From assembly GCA_963624975.1 (NCBI GenBank), contig CAVFRF010000028.1, forward strand, positions 1 through 50,024: a stretch of 50,024 bases of DNA, read 5' to 3'. Of this stretch, positions 32,413-40,306 are shown piece by piece (position 1 is the first letter of the stretch; each line of letters starts with the position of its first letter). The notes below the pieces were generated by a model. The model saw nothing but the letters and a program-made list of their open reading frames with translations. It made no database searches and was not told where the DNA came from. Both the position numbers and the translations under genes were made by a program. Source of the stretch: CAVLCC01 sp963624975. Its GTDB lineage: Bacteria; Actinomycetota; Coriobacteriia; Coriobacteriales; CADBOM01.

Positions 32413-33111
32413 ATGGACCTCTTGTTCACATCTGTGCTCGAAGGCGCAGACACCGCCTCTACCGCATCCTATATATCGAGCTCGGGGTTTGCCGCCTGCA
32501 CCCTTGCGTCGGTGCTGCTGGGCGCGGCGATTGCCTGCATCTACATGTTCAGGCACAGCTACTCCAAGAACTTCGTGGTTACGCTCGCGCTCATGCCGGT
32601 GATGGTGCAGGTGGTGATCTTGCTGGTCAACGGCAATCTCGGAGCCGGCATCGCCGTGATGGGCGTGTTCAACCTGGTGAGGTTCCGCTCGGTGCCGGGC
32701 AGCGCCAAAGACATCGGCAGCGTGTTTCTGGCCATGGCCGTGGGACTTGCCACCGGCATGGGCTACATCGGCCTGGCCGTGGTGCTCACCGTGGTGGTGG
32801 CCGTGTTCAACCTCGTGTACGCATGCACGCCGTTCGGCACGCCGAAGTGCCCCGCCAAGACCCTCAAGATCACGGTGCCCGAAGACCTCGACTTCGAGGG
32901 CGTGTTCGAAGGCGCCATCTCCAAGTACACCAGCAGCTGCGAGCTTGTGAGCGTGCAGACCACAAACATGGGCAGCCTCTACCAGCTCGAATATGCGGTG
33001 CGCATGAGCGAGCCAGGGCACGAGAAGGAGATGCTCGACCACATACGCTGCCTCAACGGCAACCTCAAGGTGGTGCTGGCGCATCAGGCTCCCGAAAGGA
33101 ACGTGCTTTAA
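32413..33111 (+). CDS. DUF4956 membrane protein
   Basis: This 232-residue protein has about four membrane helices in its first 140 residues and a soluble C-terminal domain. The conserved DUF4956 block is VMGVFNLVRFRSVPGSAKDI, followed by GSVFLAMAVGLATGMGYIG. The soluble part (about 145-232) begins LKITVPEDLDFEGVFEGAIS and has alternating strands like a small ferredoxin-like or ACT-type fold. GAAGGAGACC precedes the ATG. DUF4956 proteins typically neighbour VTC-domain polymerases, so a membrane partner that translocates or anchors polyphosphate is plausible but unproven. Confidence 0.85.
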   Translation: MDLLFTSVLEGADTASTASYISSSGFAACTLASVLLGAAIACIYMFRHSYSKNFVVTLALMPVMVQVVILLVNGNLGAGIAVMGVFNLVRFRSVPGSAKDIGSVFLAMAVGLATGMGYIGLAVVLTVVVAVFNLVYACTPFGTPKCPAKTLKITVPEDLDFEGVFEGAISKYTSSCELVSVQTTNMGSLYQLEYAVRMSEPGHEKEMLDHIRCLNGNLKVVLAHQAPERNVL

Positions 33112-33112
33112 G

Positions 33113-35296
33113 ATGAAGACTTCTAGAGAGCTAGTGCATAGGAATTCAAGCGCAAGGCCCGGGTCGTCCAAGGTCGTGGCCCTTGCAGCCGCGGCAATGC
33201 TGGCCGCAGGATCGATGGCACTAGCGGGCTGCTCGCAAGGCGAATCGTCGAGCAGCGCCAGCGGCTCCACGGTGGCCACGACGATCGACGACTCCGCATA
33301 CGACTTCGAGTACTCCGACCGCGACCTCGATTCGAGCTACGACGAGGCAAGTGCAACGCGCATCACGCTCGACGGCTCGAGCGCCACGGTAGAATCCGGC
33401 GATGGCGCGACCTTCGCCGACGGCGTGCTCACCATTTCCAAGAGCGGCACCTACGTGCTCTCGGGAAGCCTGTCCGACGGCCAGGTGGTGGTGCAGGCCG
33501 GCGACGACGACAAGGTCCAGCTTGTGCTGAGCAACGCTTCCGTTGCCTGCTCGACCGGACCCGCCATATATGTCGCGAACGCCGACAAGTGCTTCGTTAC
33601 CCTGGCGGATGGAACCTCGAACTCGCTTTCCGACGGCTCGTCGTACTCGATCGGCGACGACTCGGATGCGGGCGGCGCAATCTACAGCACATGCGACCTC
33701 ACCCTCAACGGCAGCGGTTCCGCCACCATCACGGGCAGCAAGAAGCACGGCGTGTTCTCGAAGGACGATGTGAGGGTAACCGCCGGCACGTGGAGCGTCA
33801 CCGCTGCGGCCGATGGCGTGCATGGACGCGATTGCGTGAAAGTCTGCGGCGGCGACCTGCAGATAACCGCCGGAGACGACGGCATCGCCTCCACCAACGA
33901 CGAGAAGGCCGGCAAGGGCTACGTTGGCATCGATGGCGGCACGCTGAACATCACGAGCACCGACAAGGGCATCGTGGCATATGCCTACATGAGAGTGTCG
34001 GCCGGCACGGTGTCGATCAACGCGGGCGACGATGGGCTGCACAGCGACGGCTCGCTGCACGTGACGGGCGGCGCCTGCACGATTGATGCCGGCGACGATG
34101 GAGCGCATTGCGAATACGTGCTGCAAATCGACGACGGTAGCATCGACATCACCGAATCGGTCGAGGGCCTCGAGGGCGAGAAGGTCATCGTCAACGGAGG
34201 CACGCAGCATGTGGTGGCCAGCGACGACGGCGTGAACGCCGCCTCGCACGAGGATTCGAGCAGCACCTCCACCACATCCGATAGCGCTGGCGACGCGGGC
34301 AACGAAACCGCAGGAGAAGGCAGCACTCCCCCGGAGATGCCGCAGGAGTCCGACAACGGTACTGGCGCAGACTCGACCACGCCACCCGAAAAGCCCGATG
34401 GTGACAGCAGTTCGCAAGACGGCAATGGCGGCGGAAACGTGGGTGGACAGCAGCCCGGCGGCAACGCGCAAGACGGCCAGCAGCCCGGCGGCACCGGAAA
34501 TGCAGACGGATCCACCCCGCCCGAGATTCCCGATGGAGGCGGCGCGCAGGGCAACGGCGATGGCACGATGCAGCAGCCTGATGGGCAGGGCGGCAATGCC
34601 GGTGGAGGCTTCGGCGAATACAACGAAGATTGCCAGATCCAGATCAATGGCGGATACCTTGTGGTAGACGCTTCGGGCGACGGACTCGACAGCAACGGCG
34701 ACATCTCGATGACGGGCGGCGTGGCCCTCATCAGCGGCCCCACCAACGACGGCAACGGGTCTGTCGACTACGCCGGAAGCTTCTCGGTCGAGGGCGGCAC
34801 GCTCCTGGCCGTGGGCTCGTCGGGCATGGCGCAAAGCCCATCCTCTGTCGCCAGCGCCTACGCGCAGGCCAGCGTTTCGGGCAATGCCGGGCAGAGCGTC
34901 GCCATCACCGACGAATCGGGCAACGTGCTCGCATCGTTCACGGCCCCGAAGTCCTTCGCGCTGGTGCAGTTCTGCATCGCGGGAATGCAAGACGGCTCAA
35001 CCTATCAGGTCGTTCTCGACGGCACCGTCGCTGGAGCCAACTCCGACGGATACGCATCTAGCTCGACCGTATCGGGAGGAACCAGCACATCGGCCACGGC
35101 AAGCACGTCGGTGTCGTCGGGCATCGCTCCCGGTGGCCAAGGCGGAAATCAGGGAGACGGACAGGGCACGGGCGGCACTCCCCCGCAAGGCGGCGGTGAC
35201 GGGTTCGACGGCAATGCCCCATCGCAGGGAGGACAATCTCAACCGCAGGGTCAAAACACGACGACATCGACTTCCGCAAACACCGTGAGCCTCTAG
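33113..35296 (+). CDS. Beta-helix lipoprotein with carbohydrate-binding (Cthe_2159-like) domain
   Basis: This 727-residue exported lipoprotein has a signal sequence ending in the lipobox MALAGC (Cys at about 42). Residues about 85-390 are repeated beta-strands with GDDGI/GDDGLHS/GDDGAH turns, as in the calcium-binding right-handed beta-helix of Cthe_2159-type polysaccharide-binding proteins. An internal low-complexity stretch rich in Gly, Gln, Pro, Asn and Asp (about 395-500, with repeated QQPGG) interrupts the helix. Two more helix turns (GDGLDSNGDISMTGG) and a Ser/Gly/Gln tail follow. It starts one base after the DUF4956 stop with AAAGGAACG upstream. Likely role: surface binding of polysaccharide or polyanion linked to the VTC-DUF4956 pair. 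Confidence 0.82.
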   Translation: MKTSRELVHRNSSARPGSSKVVALAAAAMLAAGSMALAGCSQGESSSSASGSTVATTIDDSAYDFEYSDRDLDSSYDEASATRITLDGSSATVESGDGATFADGVLTISKSGTYVLSGSLSDGQVVVQAGDDDKVQLVLSNASVACSTGPAIYVANADKCFVTLADGTSNSLSDGSSYSIGDDSDAGGAIYSTCDLTLNGSGSATITGSKKHGVFSKDDVRVTAGTWSVTAAADGVHGRDCVKVCGGDLQITAGDDGIASTNDEKAGKGYVGIDGGTLNITSTDKGIVAYAYMRVSAGTVSINAGDDGLHSDGSLHVTGGACTIDAGDDGAHCEYVLQIDDGSIDITESVEGLEGEKVIVNGGTQHVVASDDGVNAASHEDSSSTSTTSDSAGDAGNETAGEGSTPPEMPQESDNGTGADSTTPPEKPDGDSSSQDGNGGGNVGGQQPGGNAQDGQQPGGTGNADGSTPPEIPDGGGAQGNGDGTMQQPDGQGGNAGGGFGEYNEDCQIQINGGYLVVDASGDGLDSNGDISMTGGVALISGPTNDGNGSVDYAGSFSVEGGTLLAVGSSGMAQSPSSVASAYAQASVSGNAGQSVAITDESGNVLASFTAPKSFALVQFCIAGMQDGSTYQVVLDGTVAGANSDGYASSSTVSGGTSTSATASTSVSSGIAPGGQGGNQGDGQGTGGTPPQGGGDGFDGNAPSQGGQSQPQGQNTTTSTSANTVSL

Positions 35297-35318
35297 CCGA
35301 GGCAACAGCACAAGGCAG

Positions 35319-35362
35319 CAAGAAGGGGAATCCGCCCATCTGGACGGATTCCCCTTCTCTTC
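35319..35362 (+). terminator. Terminator of the VTC-DUF4956-lipoprotein operon
   Basis: AGAAGGGGAATCCG (35321-35334) pairs with CGGATTCCCCTTCT (35345-35358) around a 10-base loop, followed by CTTCAT. A very stable 14-base-pair stem. Confidence 0.75.
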
Positions 35363-35372
35363 ATGCAGCCCT

Positions 35373-35402
35373 AAAAACTGCAGCAAGCTCTTGCTTTTGC
35401 AG
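35373..35402 (-). terminator. Terminator after the GGGtGRT gene
   Basis: On the minus strand CTGCA and GCAAG pair with CTTGC and TGCAG (with an AAA bulge), followed by TTTTTAG, eight bases past the stop. The T-tract makes this a plausible terminator. Confidence 0.6.
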
Positions 35403-35409
35403 CTAGCTC

Positions 35410-36417
35410 CTAGGCTCCCAGAGCCTGCGCGGTAGCGACTGCCACGGCAACGGTGGCGCCCACCATCGGGTTGTTGCCCATGCCGATGAAGCCCATCATC
35501 TCCACGTGAGCCGGAACCGAGCTGGAGCCGGCGAACTGCGCGTCGGAGTGCATGCGGCCCATGGTGTCGGTCATGCCGTAGGATGCGGGGCCTGCTGCCA
35601 TGTTGTCGGGATGCAGCGTGCGACCCGTGCCGCCGCCGGAAGCCACCGAGAAGTACTTCTTGCCCTTCTCCGTAGCCTCCTTCTTGTAGGTGCCGGCCAC
35701 CGGATGCTGAAAGCGCGTGGGATTGGTGGAGTTGCCGGTAATCGACACGTCCACATCCTCGTTCCACATGATGGCCACGCCCTCGCGCACGTCGTTGGCG
35801 CCGAAGCAGCGCACGTCGCCGCGCTCGCCTGCGGAGTAGCGCTTCTCCTCCACGATCTTCAGCTCGCCGGTGGCGTAGTCGAAGTCGGTGTGCACGTAGG
35901 TGAATCCGTTGATGCGCGAGATAATCTTGGCGGCGTCTTTGCCCAATCCGTTGAGGATCACCCGCAGCGGCTCCTTGCGGGCCTTGTTGGCATTGCGCAC
36001 GATGCCGATCGCGCCCTCTGCGGCGGCGAAGCTCTCGTGTCCGGCCAGGAAGGCGAAGCAGCGGGTCTCGTCGCGCAGGAGCATCGCGCCAAGGTTGCCG
36101 TGGCCGATGCCCACCTTGCGGTCGTCGGCCACCGAACCCGGGATGCAGAACGCCTGCAGGCCGATGCCGATCTTCTCGGCAGCCTCTGCGGCGCTCTTCA
36201 CGTCGGACTTGATGGCGATGGCCGAACCTGCGGTGTAGGCCCAGGCGGCATCCTCGAAGCAGATGGGCTGCACGCCCTTTACGATGTCGTACGGAAGGGT
36301 CTGCATTCCAGCTGCCTTGCAGATATCCTGCGCTGCATCGAGATTGTCGATCCCGTACTCTGCAAGCACAGCCTCGACCTTGTCGATCCTGCGCTCCTTG
36401 CTCTCGAAATCGGCCAT
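35410..36417 (-). CDS. GGGtGRT family protein
   Basis: This 335-residue protein is named for its conserved motif, here SVASGGGTGRTLHPDNMAAG (about residues 254-273). It is followed by two further near-invariant blocks, GMTDTMGRMHSDAQF and EMMGFIGMGNNPMVGATV. The family has no established function; it occurs in anaerobes next to an iron-sulfur scaffold gene, as here. Conserved cysteines at about 33, 53, 91 and 119 could be functional. No signal peptide or membrane helix. It follows the scaffold gene with a 2-base gap, so the two proteins probably act together, perhaps in assembly or repair of Fe-S or other oxygen-sensitive cofactors (inference). Confidence 0.9.
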   Translation of the reverse strand: MADFESKERRIDKVEAVLAEYGIDNLDAAQDICKAAGMQTLPYDIVKGVQPICFEDAAWAYTAGSAIAIKSDVKSAAEAAEKIGIGLQAFCIPGSVADDRKVGIGHGNLGAMLLRDETRCFAFLAGHESFAAAEGAIGIVRNANKARKEPLRVILNGLGKDAAKIISRINGFTYVHTDFDYATGELKIVEEKRYSAGERGDVRCFGANDVREGVAIMWNEDVDVSITGNSTNPTRFQHPVAGTYKKEATEKGKKYFSVASGGGTGRTLHPDNMAAGPASYGMTDTMGRMHSDAQFAGSSSVPAHVEMMGFIGMGNNPMVGATVAVAVATAQALGA

Positions 36418-36419
36418 CT

Positions 36420-37112
36420 CTACTCCTCCCTCGGGTCGATGTACTTGGCGGCCTCGTCGAAGCGGCCGTAGGTGCCCGACGCGTCCTTGAGCGCCTGGCC
36501 CGCGTCCACGCCGGTCTTGATCGCGGCCATCATCTTGCCAAGATTCACGTATTCGTAGCCGATGATCTCGCTATCCTCGTCGAGGGCGAGCCTCGTCACG
36601 TATCCCTCGGTCATCTCGAGATAGCGGGCGCCCTTGGCCTTGGTGCCGTACATGGTGCCCAGCATCGAGCGGTCGCCCTTGCCCAGGTCGTCGAGCGCGG
36701 CTCCAACGGGAAGCCCTCCCTCGGAGAATGCGGTCTGCGTGCGGCCGTACACGATCTGCAGGAAAAGCTCCCTCATGGCCACGTTGATCGCATCGCACAC
36801 CAGGTCGGTGTTGAGTGCCTCGAGGATGGTCTTGCCGGGAAGGATCTCGGAAGCCATGGCGGCCGAATGCGTCATGCCCGAGCAGCCGAGGGTCTCGACC
36901 AGCGCCTCCTCGATGATTCCGTCCTTGACGTTGAGGGTGAGCTTGCATCCGCCCTGCTGCGGCGCGCACCATCCGATGCCGTGCGTGAGTCCGCTGATGT
37001 CGGATATCTGCTTGGCGGCAACCCACTTCCCCTCTTCGGGAATCGGCGCCGGCCCGTGGTTTGCACCTTGTGCAACCGGGCACATGTTCTCGATTTGAGC
37101 CGAATAAATCAA
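36420..37112 (-). CDS. Iron-sulfur cluster scaffold (NifU/IscU-like) protein
   Basis: This 230-residue protein has a NifU N-terminal type scaffold domain. Visible conserved elements are HGIGWCAPQQGGC near residue 50, ETLGCSGMTHSAAMASEILP near 75 and the CDAINVAMRELFLQIVYGR helix. An additional C-terminal segment (about 130-230) with LGKMMAAIKTGVDAGQAL extends it beyond IscU length. A strong AAAGGAAGTGGAGC precedes the ATG. No iscS or sufBCD is adjacent. Pairing with GGGtGRT is the known genomic pattern for this scaffold subtype. TACAAT at 37170-37165 on the minus strand could be its -10 box. Confidence 0.87.
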   Translation of the reverse strand: MIYSAQIENMCPVAQGANHGPAPIPEEGKWVAAKQISDISGLTHGIGWCAPQQGGCKLTLNVKDGIIEEALVETLGCSGMTHSAAMASEILPGKTILEALNTDLVCDAINVAMRELFLQIVYGRTQTAFSEGGLPVGAALDDLGKGDRSMLGTMYGTKAKGARYLEMTEGYVTRLALDEDSEIIGYEYVNLGKMMAAIKTGVDAGQALKDASGTYGRFDEAAKYIDPREE

Positions 37113-37272
37113 AGCTCCACTTCCTTTCGTGATTTAGACACCTTTCAGTAGTCCAACGTGAAAAATTGTACCGCTACATTGGGGCTTGTGCCCATACCAT
37201 AGCGACAAAAAGACAAACAGTGGCTCCACGAACCATTCCAGAAGGCAGCTTCGGAGTGGCAAAACGGCTAGG

Positions 37273-38580
37273 CTAGCGGGCGATTGCCACGAGAGATGCG
37301 CCATCGTAGAGGAGTACTCGGGAAGCATCGAGTCCTGCCTGCTGCGCCGCGCTCGCAGCATTCGCCCTCGCATCGGCATCCGCATCTTCGCACTCGATGG
37401 CCGCATAGGCACCGTACCGCATGGCGAGATGTGCAATCTCTGCGCACTCGCCCGCATCTCGAACGCAGACCGCAGCCACACCCGAGTAGTGCTTGAGAGC
37501 CAGCTCGAGGGCATCGAGGCTTCCTTTGAATCGCAGAATCATCGGAAACTCCGAGGCATTCTCGAGAATCTCCCACTTGTCGAGTCCTTCGTCACAATCG
37601 ATCGTGCATCCGTCGGAGCATTCGAGCTTGCCGTTCTCGGACACCACGATGTCGGCAACCGACGTCAGGGCGAACTCGCCCGAGAGCATCCGCCCACGTT
37701 CGACCGCCTGAACTCTGGCTTGGGCGAGCGTGTCGACGATAGCGCGCGTGAATTCCGGAGTGGATCCGCAGCAGCTGCCTATGATGGCGCATCCCAGCTC
37801 CGCGAACCTCGGAGCCAGCACGGCCATCTGCTCGGGGGTTCCCGGATAGCTTGCGTTGCCCTCGGCATCGGATACGGGCATGCCCGCGTTGGGCTGCACT
37901 ATGAGCGGAAGGGCCGTGGCCTCGGACATCTGCTCGATCACATACATCATCTGGTCGTGGCCAAGGCCGCAGTTTGAACCTACCATGCTGGCACCCATCA
38001 TCTCCATCACGTGGGCTGCCGCAGCGGGCGTGGTGGACGACAGCGGCATACGGCAGCTCTCGTTGAAGGAAAGGCTGGCCACTACCGGCACTCCGCGTCC
38101 GCGCGTGGCGTCCAGAGCAGCCAGCAGGGCGCATCTGGCATCGGAGACGTCGATGAGCGTCTCGATCATGATCGCGTCGGCGCCCGCCTCGACCAGAGCG
38201 TCGATATGTCGGCGATATATGCGATACAGCTCGTCGAAAGTCGTGTCGCCCAGAGGCTCCAGCATCTTTCCGGCAGGCCCCATGTCGCCCAGCACGATGT
38301 CGAACCCGGCTTCGCGCGCGATGCCGACGCTGGCCGCGACCAGCTTTCGCGAAGCCTCTGCTTGGGTCGAATCTAGCGAAGTGCAAGGGCTGAACGAGTT
38401 GGTGATGCCACATGTGGCCCCCGCCTCGCGATACATGGAATGCACTCTGGCCACCGCATCGGGGTCGTCGGCGTTGAGATGCAGGGCGCCCGCCGACACG
38501 TCGGCCCCCAGCGATTGGAGCATCGTGCCCATCGCGCCTTCGCAGCACAGCGGCCCTTTGCCGAATTCCAGTCCCCTCAT
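37273..38580 (-). CDS. Homocysteine S-methyltransferase family protein with an unusual C-terminal extension
   Basis: This 435-residue protein has an N-terminal homocysteine-binding TIM barrel like module 1 of MetH. Its zinc ligands are C204 in GSNCGLG and C270-C271 in IGSCCGSTPEF, all present. ETLIDVSDARCALLA is also typical. The cobalamin domains of MetH are missing. The last 130 residues (from about 305) are Cys- and Asp-rich at first (ECSDGCTIDCDEG). They then resemble in pattern the start of a pterin-binding barrel (LAMRYGAYAAIECEDADAD), perhaps a shortened remnant. GGGAGCGACG precedes the ATG; the much longer open frame upstream is antisense to the radical SAM gene. Methyl donor unknown. 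It diverges from an SOS-type promoter region. Confidence 0.82.
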   Translation of the reverse strand: MRGLEFGKGPLCCEGAMGTMLQSLGADVSAGALHLNADDPDAVARVHSMYREAGATCGITNSFSPCTSLDSTQAEASRKLVAASVGIAREAGFDIVLGDMGPAGKMLEPLGDTTFDELYRIYRRHIDALVEAGADAIMIETLIDVSDARCALLAALDATRGRGVPVVASLSFNESCRMPLSSTTPAAAAHVMEMMGASMVGSNCGLGHDQMMYVIEQMSEATALPLIVQPNAGMPVSDAEGNASYPGTPEQMAVLAPRFAELGCAIIGSCCGSTPEFTRAIVDTLAQARVQAVERGRMLSGEFALTSVADIVVSENGKLECSDGCTIDCDEGLDKWEILENASEFPMILRFKGSLDALELALKHYSGVAAVCVRDAGECAEIAHLAMRYGAYAAIECEDADADARANAASAAQQAGLDASRVLLYDGASLVAIAR

Positions 38581-38680
38581 CGTCGCTCCCCTCGCGTCGC
38601 CGCAAACTTCTTCTGGATAGACTACCGCCACTTCCGGCATCGAGTCCACGCGAGCCGGCGCATGGATTGTGCCAATTCCA

Positions 38681-38708
38681 TTGACTCGAACATCTGTTCT
38701 GCTATTAT
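38681..38708 (+). promoter_or_regulatory. Promoter of the radical SAM/DUF4130 operon
   Basis: TTGACT (38681-38686) and TATTAT (38703-38708) are each one base from consensus, with a 16-base spacer. A LexA-type box fills the spacer and a second begins two bases after the -10, so repression should be tight. Confidence 0.75.
38687..38700. promoter_or_regulatory. LexA/SOS box 1 (between -35 and -10)
   Basis: CGAACATCTGTTCT matches CGAAC-N4-GTTCG with a single mismatch at the last base. It occupies the promoter spacer exactly. Confidence 0.75.
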
Positions 38709-38710
38709 AT

Positions 38711-38724
38711 CGAACAGATGTTCG
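38711..38724. promoter_or_regulatory. LexA/SOS box 2 (downstream of -10)
   Basis: CGAACAGATGTTCG is a perfect CGAACA-N2-TGTTCG palindrome, 24 bases from box 1 start to start. It lies 21 bases before the radical SAM ATG. Confidence 0.87.
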
Positions 38725-38745
38725 CAACACGAATCGGAGCGGCCG

Positions 38746-40260
38746 ATGGACACAGCAAGCAAACTGCAGATACTCGCCGATGCGGCAAAGTACGATGCCG
38801 CATGCACTTCGAGCGGAGTCGACCGAGATGCCAAGCTCGGCCACCTGGGAAGCACGTACTGCGCCGGCATATGCCACAGCTTCGCTGCCGACGGAAGGTG
38901 CATCACGCTGCTCAAGGTGCTCATGACCAACGTATGCATGCACGACTGCGAATACTGCGCCAATCGCAGGAGCAACGATGTGCCCAGGGCCATCTTCGAC
39001 CCCAGGGAGCTGGCAGACCTCACGATAGAGTTCTACAAGCGCAACTACATAGAGGGGCTGTTTCTCAGCTCGGGCGTGGTGCGAAGCCCCGACTTTACCA
39101 TGGAGCTGATGATGCGCTGCATCGAGATCCTGCGCAACGAGTACGGATTTCTGGGATATATCCATGTGAAGTCGATACCCGGCTGCAGCAACGAGCTGGT
39201 GGAGCAGATGGGCTACCTGGCCGACAGGATGAGCGTGAACATAGAGATGCCCAGCTCGCAGAGCCTGGGTCTCATGGCGCCCGGCAAGAGCAAGGAGTCG
39301 ATACTCGCTCCCATGAGGCATGTGGCCTCGGGGATAGCCGGCAAGCCCAAGGGCAAGCCGCGTCACAGGTCGCAACCGTCGCTGGATTCGAAGTGCAATT
39401 CTGGCGGTGCGCTGTCGGCTCGCAAGCACACCGAGATGGAGAGGTACGAGTACTACGAGAGGTTCGTGCCTGCCGGACAGAGCACCCAGCTCATAGTGGG
39501 AGCCACGCCCGAGACCGACTACCAGATCCTCAAGCTGTCCTCCGCGTTGTATGGAACCTTCTCGCTCAAGAGAGTCTTCTTCTCGGCATACCTGCCCGTC
39601 AACGAGTCGTCGATACTTCCCGACAGGAGCACCGAGACGCCGCTCAACCGCGAGCACAGGCTGTATCAGGCCGATTGGCTCATGCGCTTCTACGACTTCG
39701 ACGTGAGCGAGATAGTAGATGCCAGCAACCCCTTCCTCGACACGCGACTTGACCCCAAGGCCAGCTGGGCGCTGCGCAACCTCGACAAGTTTCCGGTCGA
39801 AATCAACAAGGCACCCTATGAGATGCTGCTGCGCATACCCGGCCTTGGCGTGGCCGGCGCCAAGAAGATCATGCGGGCCCGCAGACATGCCACCATCACT
39901 CCCGATTCCATGAAGCGCATGGGGCTTTCGATCAAGAAGATCCAGTACTTCGCGACGTTCGGAGGCAAGTACGTTTCGACATTGGCTTTCGACGAAGACC
40001 TGCTGCGAGCCCAGCTGGTGCGAATGTCCAGCCAAGCCGGAAAGCACAGACGTAGCGGTGGAAAGAACGCAGCACCCGGACAGCTGTCTCTGTTCGACCC
40101 CCGGGGAGGAGACGGCAACGGCGAATGTCTTGGCGAGCTTGGATGCGCAGCTGCCGGCGAACCGTTCCAGCGAGGCCAGCTCGAGGCGTTCGCCAACCAG
40201 AGGCTGGCCCTGGAGTCGAAGCGCGCCAAGCCGAGGGAAATCGAGAAGGTGGCGGTTTAG
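38746..40260 (+). CDS. SOS-controlled radical SAM protein, putative DNA repair/modification (UDG-linked family)
   Basis: The 504-residue protein matches the radical SAM family annotated as putative DNA modification/repair, known to be always paired with a DUF4130/UDG-like partner. The cluster motif CMHDCEYC gives C64, C68 and C71. Conserved flanking segments include YCANRRSNDVPRA, FLSSGVVRSPDFTME and VNIEMPSSQSLGLMAPGKSK. Residues about 357-382 form a helix-hairpin-helix (LLRIPGLGVAGAKKIMRARR), a DNA-backbone binding element. Residues 446-450, QLSLF, match the bacterial beta-clamp-binding consensus. GGAGCGGCCG precedes the ATG. It is the first gene of a two-gene unit behind two LexA boxes. 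The chemistry catalysed is unknown; DNA damage repair is inferred from regulation, motifs and the partner. Confidence 0.88.
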   Translation: MDTASKLQILADAAKYDAACTSSGVDRDAKLGHLGSTYCAGICHSFAADGRCITLLKVLMTNVCMHDCEYCANRRSNDVPRAIFDPRELADLTIEFYKRNYIEGLFLSSGVVRSPDFTMELMMRCIEILRNEYGFLGYIHVKSIPGCSNELVEQMGYLADRMSVNIEMPSSQSLGLMAPGKSKESILAPMRHVASGIAGKPKGKPRHRSQPSLDSKCNSGGALSARKHTEMERYEYYERFVPAGQSTQLIVGATPETDYQILKLSSALYGTFSLKRVFFSAYLPVNESSILPDRSTETPLNREHRLYQADWLMRFYDFDVSEIVDASNPFLDTRLDPKASWALRNLDKFPVEINKAPYEMLLRIPGLGVAGAKKIMRARRHATITPDSMKRMGLSIKKIQYFATFGGKYVSTLAFDEDLLRAQLVRMSSQAGKHRRSGGKNAAPGQLSLFDPRGGDGNGECLGELGCAAAGEPFQRGQLEAFANQRLALESKRAKPREIEKVAV

Positions 40261-40306
40261 CAGGATTGAAGGTTACGATCGTTGCATGAACTTGAGAGGA
40301 GAGCGC

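Noticed and set aside
34430..34500. Repeated CAGCAGCCCGGCGGC units resembling a repeat array
   Set aside because: They are in-frame codons for a QQPGG low-complexity linker in the lipoprotein, not a CRISPR or mobile repeat.
38581..38680. Cobalamin or SAM riboswitch before the methyltransferase gene
   Set aside because: The leader is too short and shows no B12-box or SAM-box pattern.
38581..40047. N-terminal extension of the methyltransferase frame
   Set aside because: The frame is open by chance across the antisense of the radical SAM gene; the start with a ribosome binding site is at 38580.
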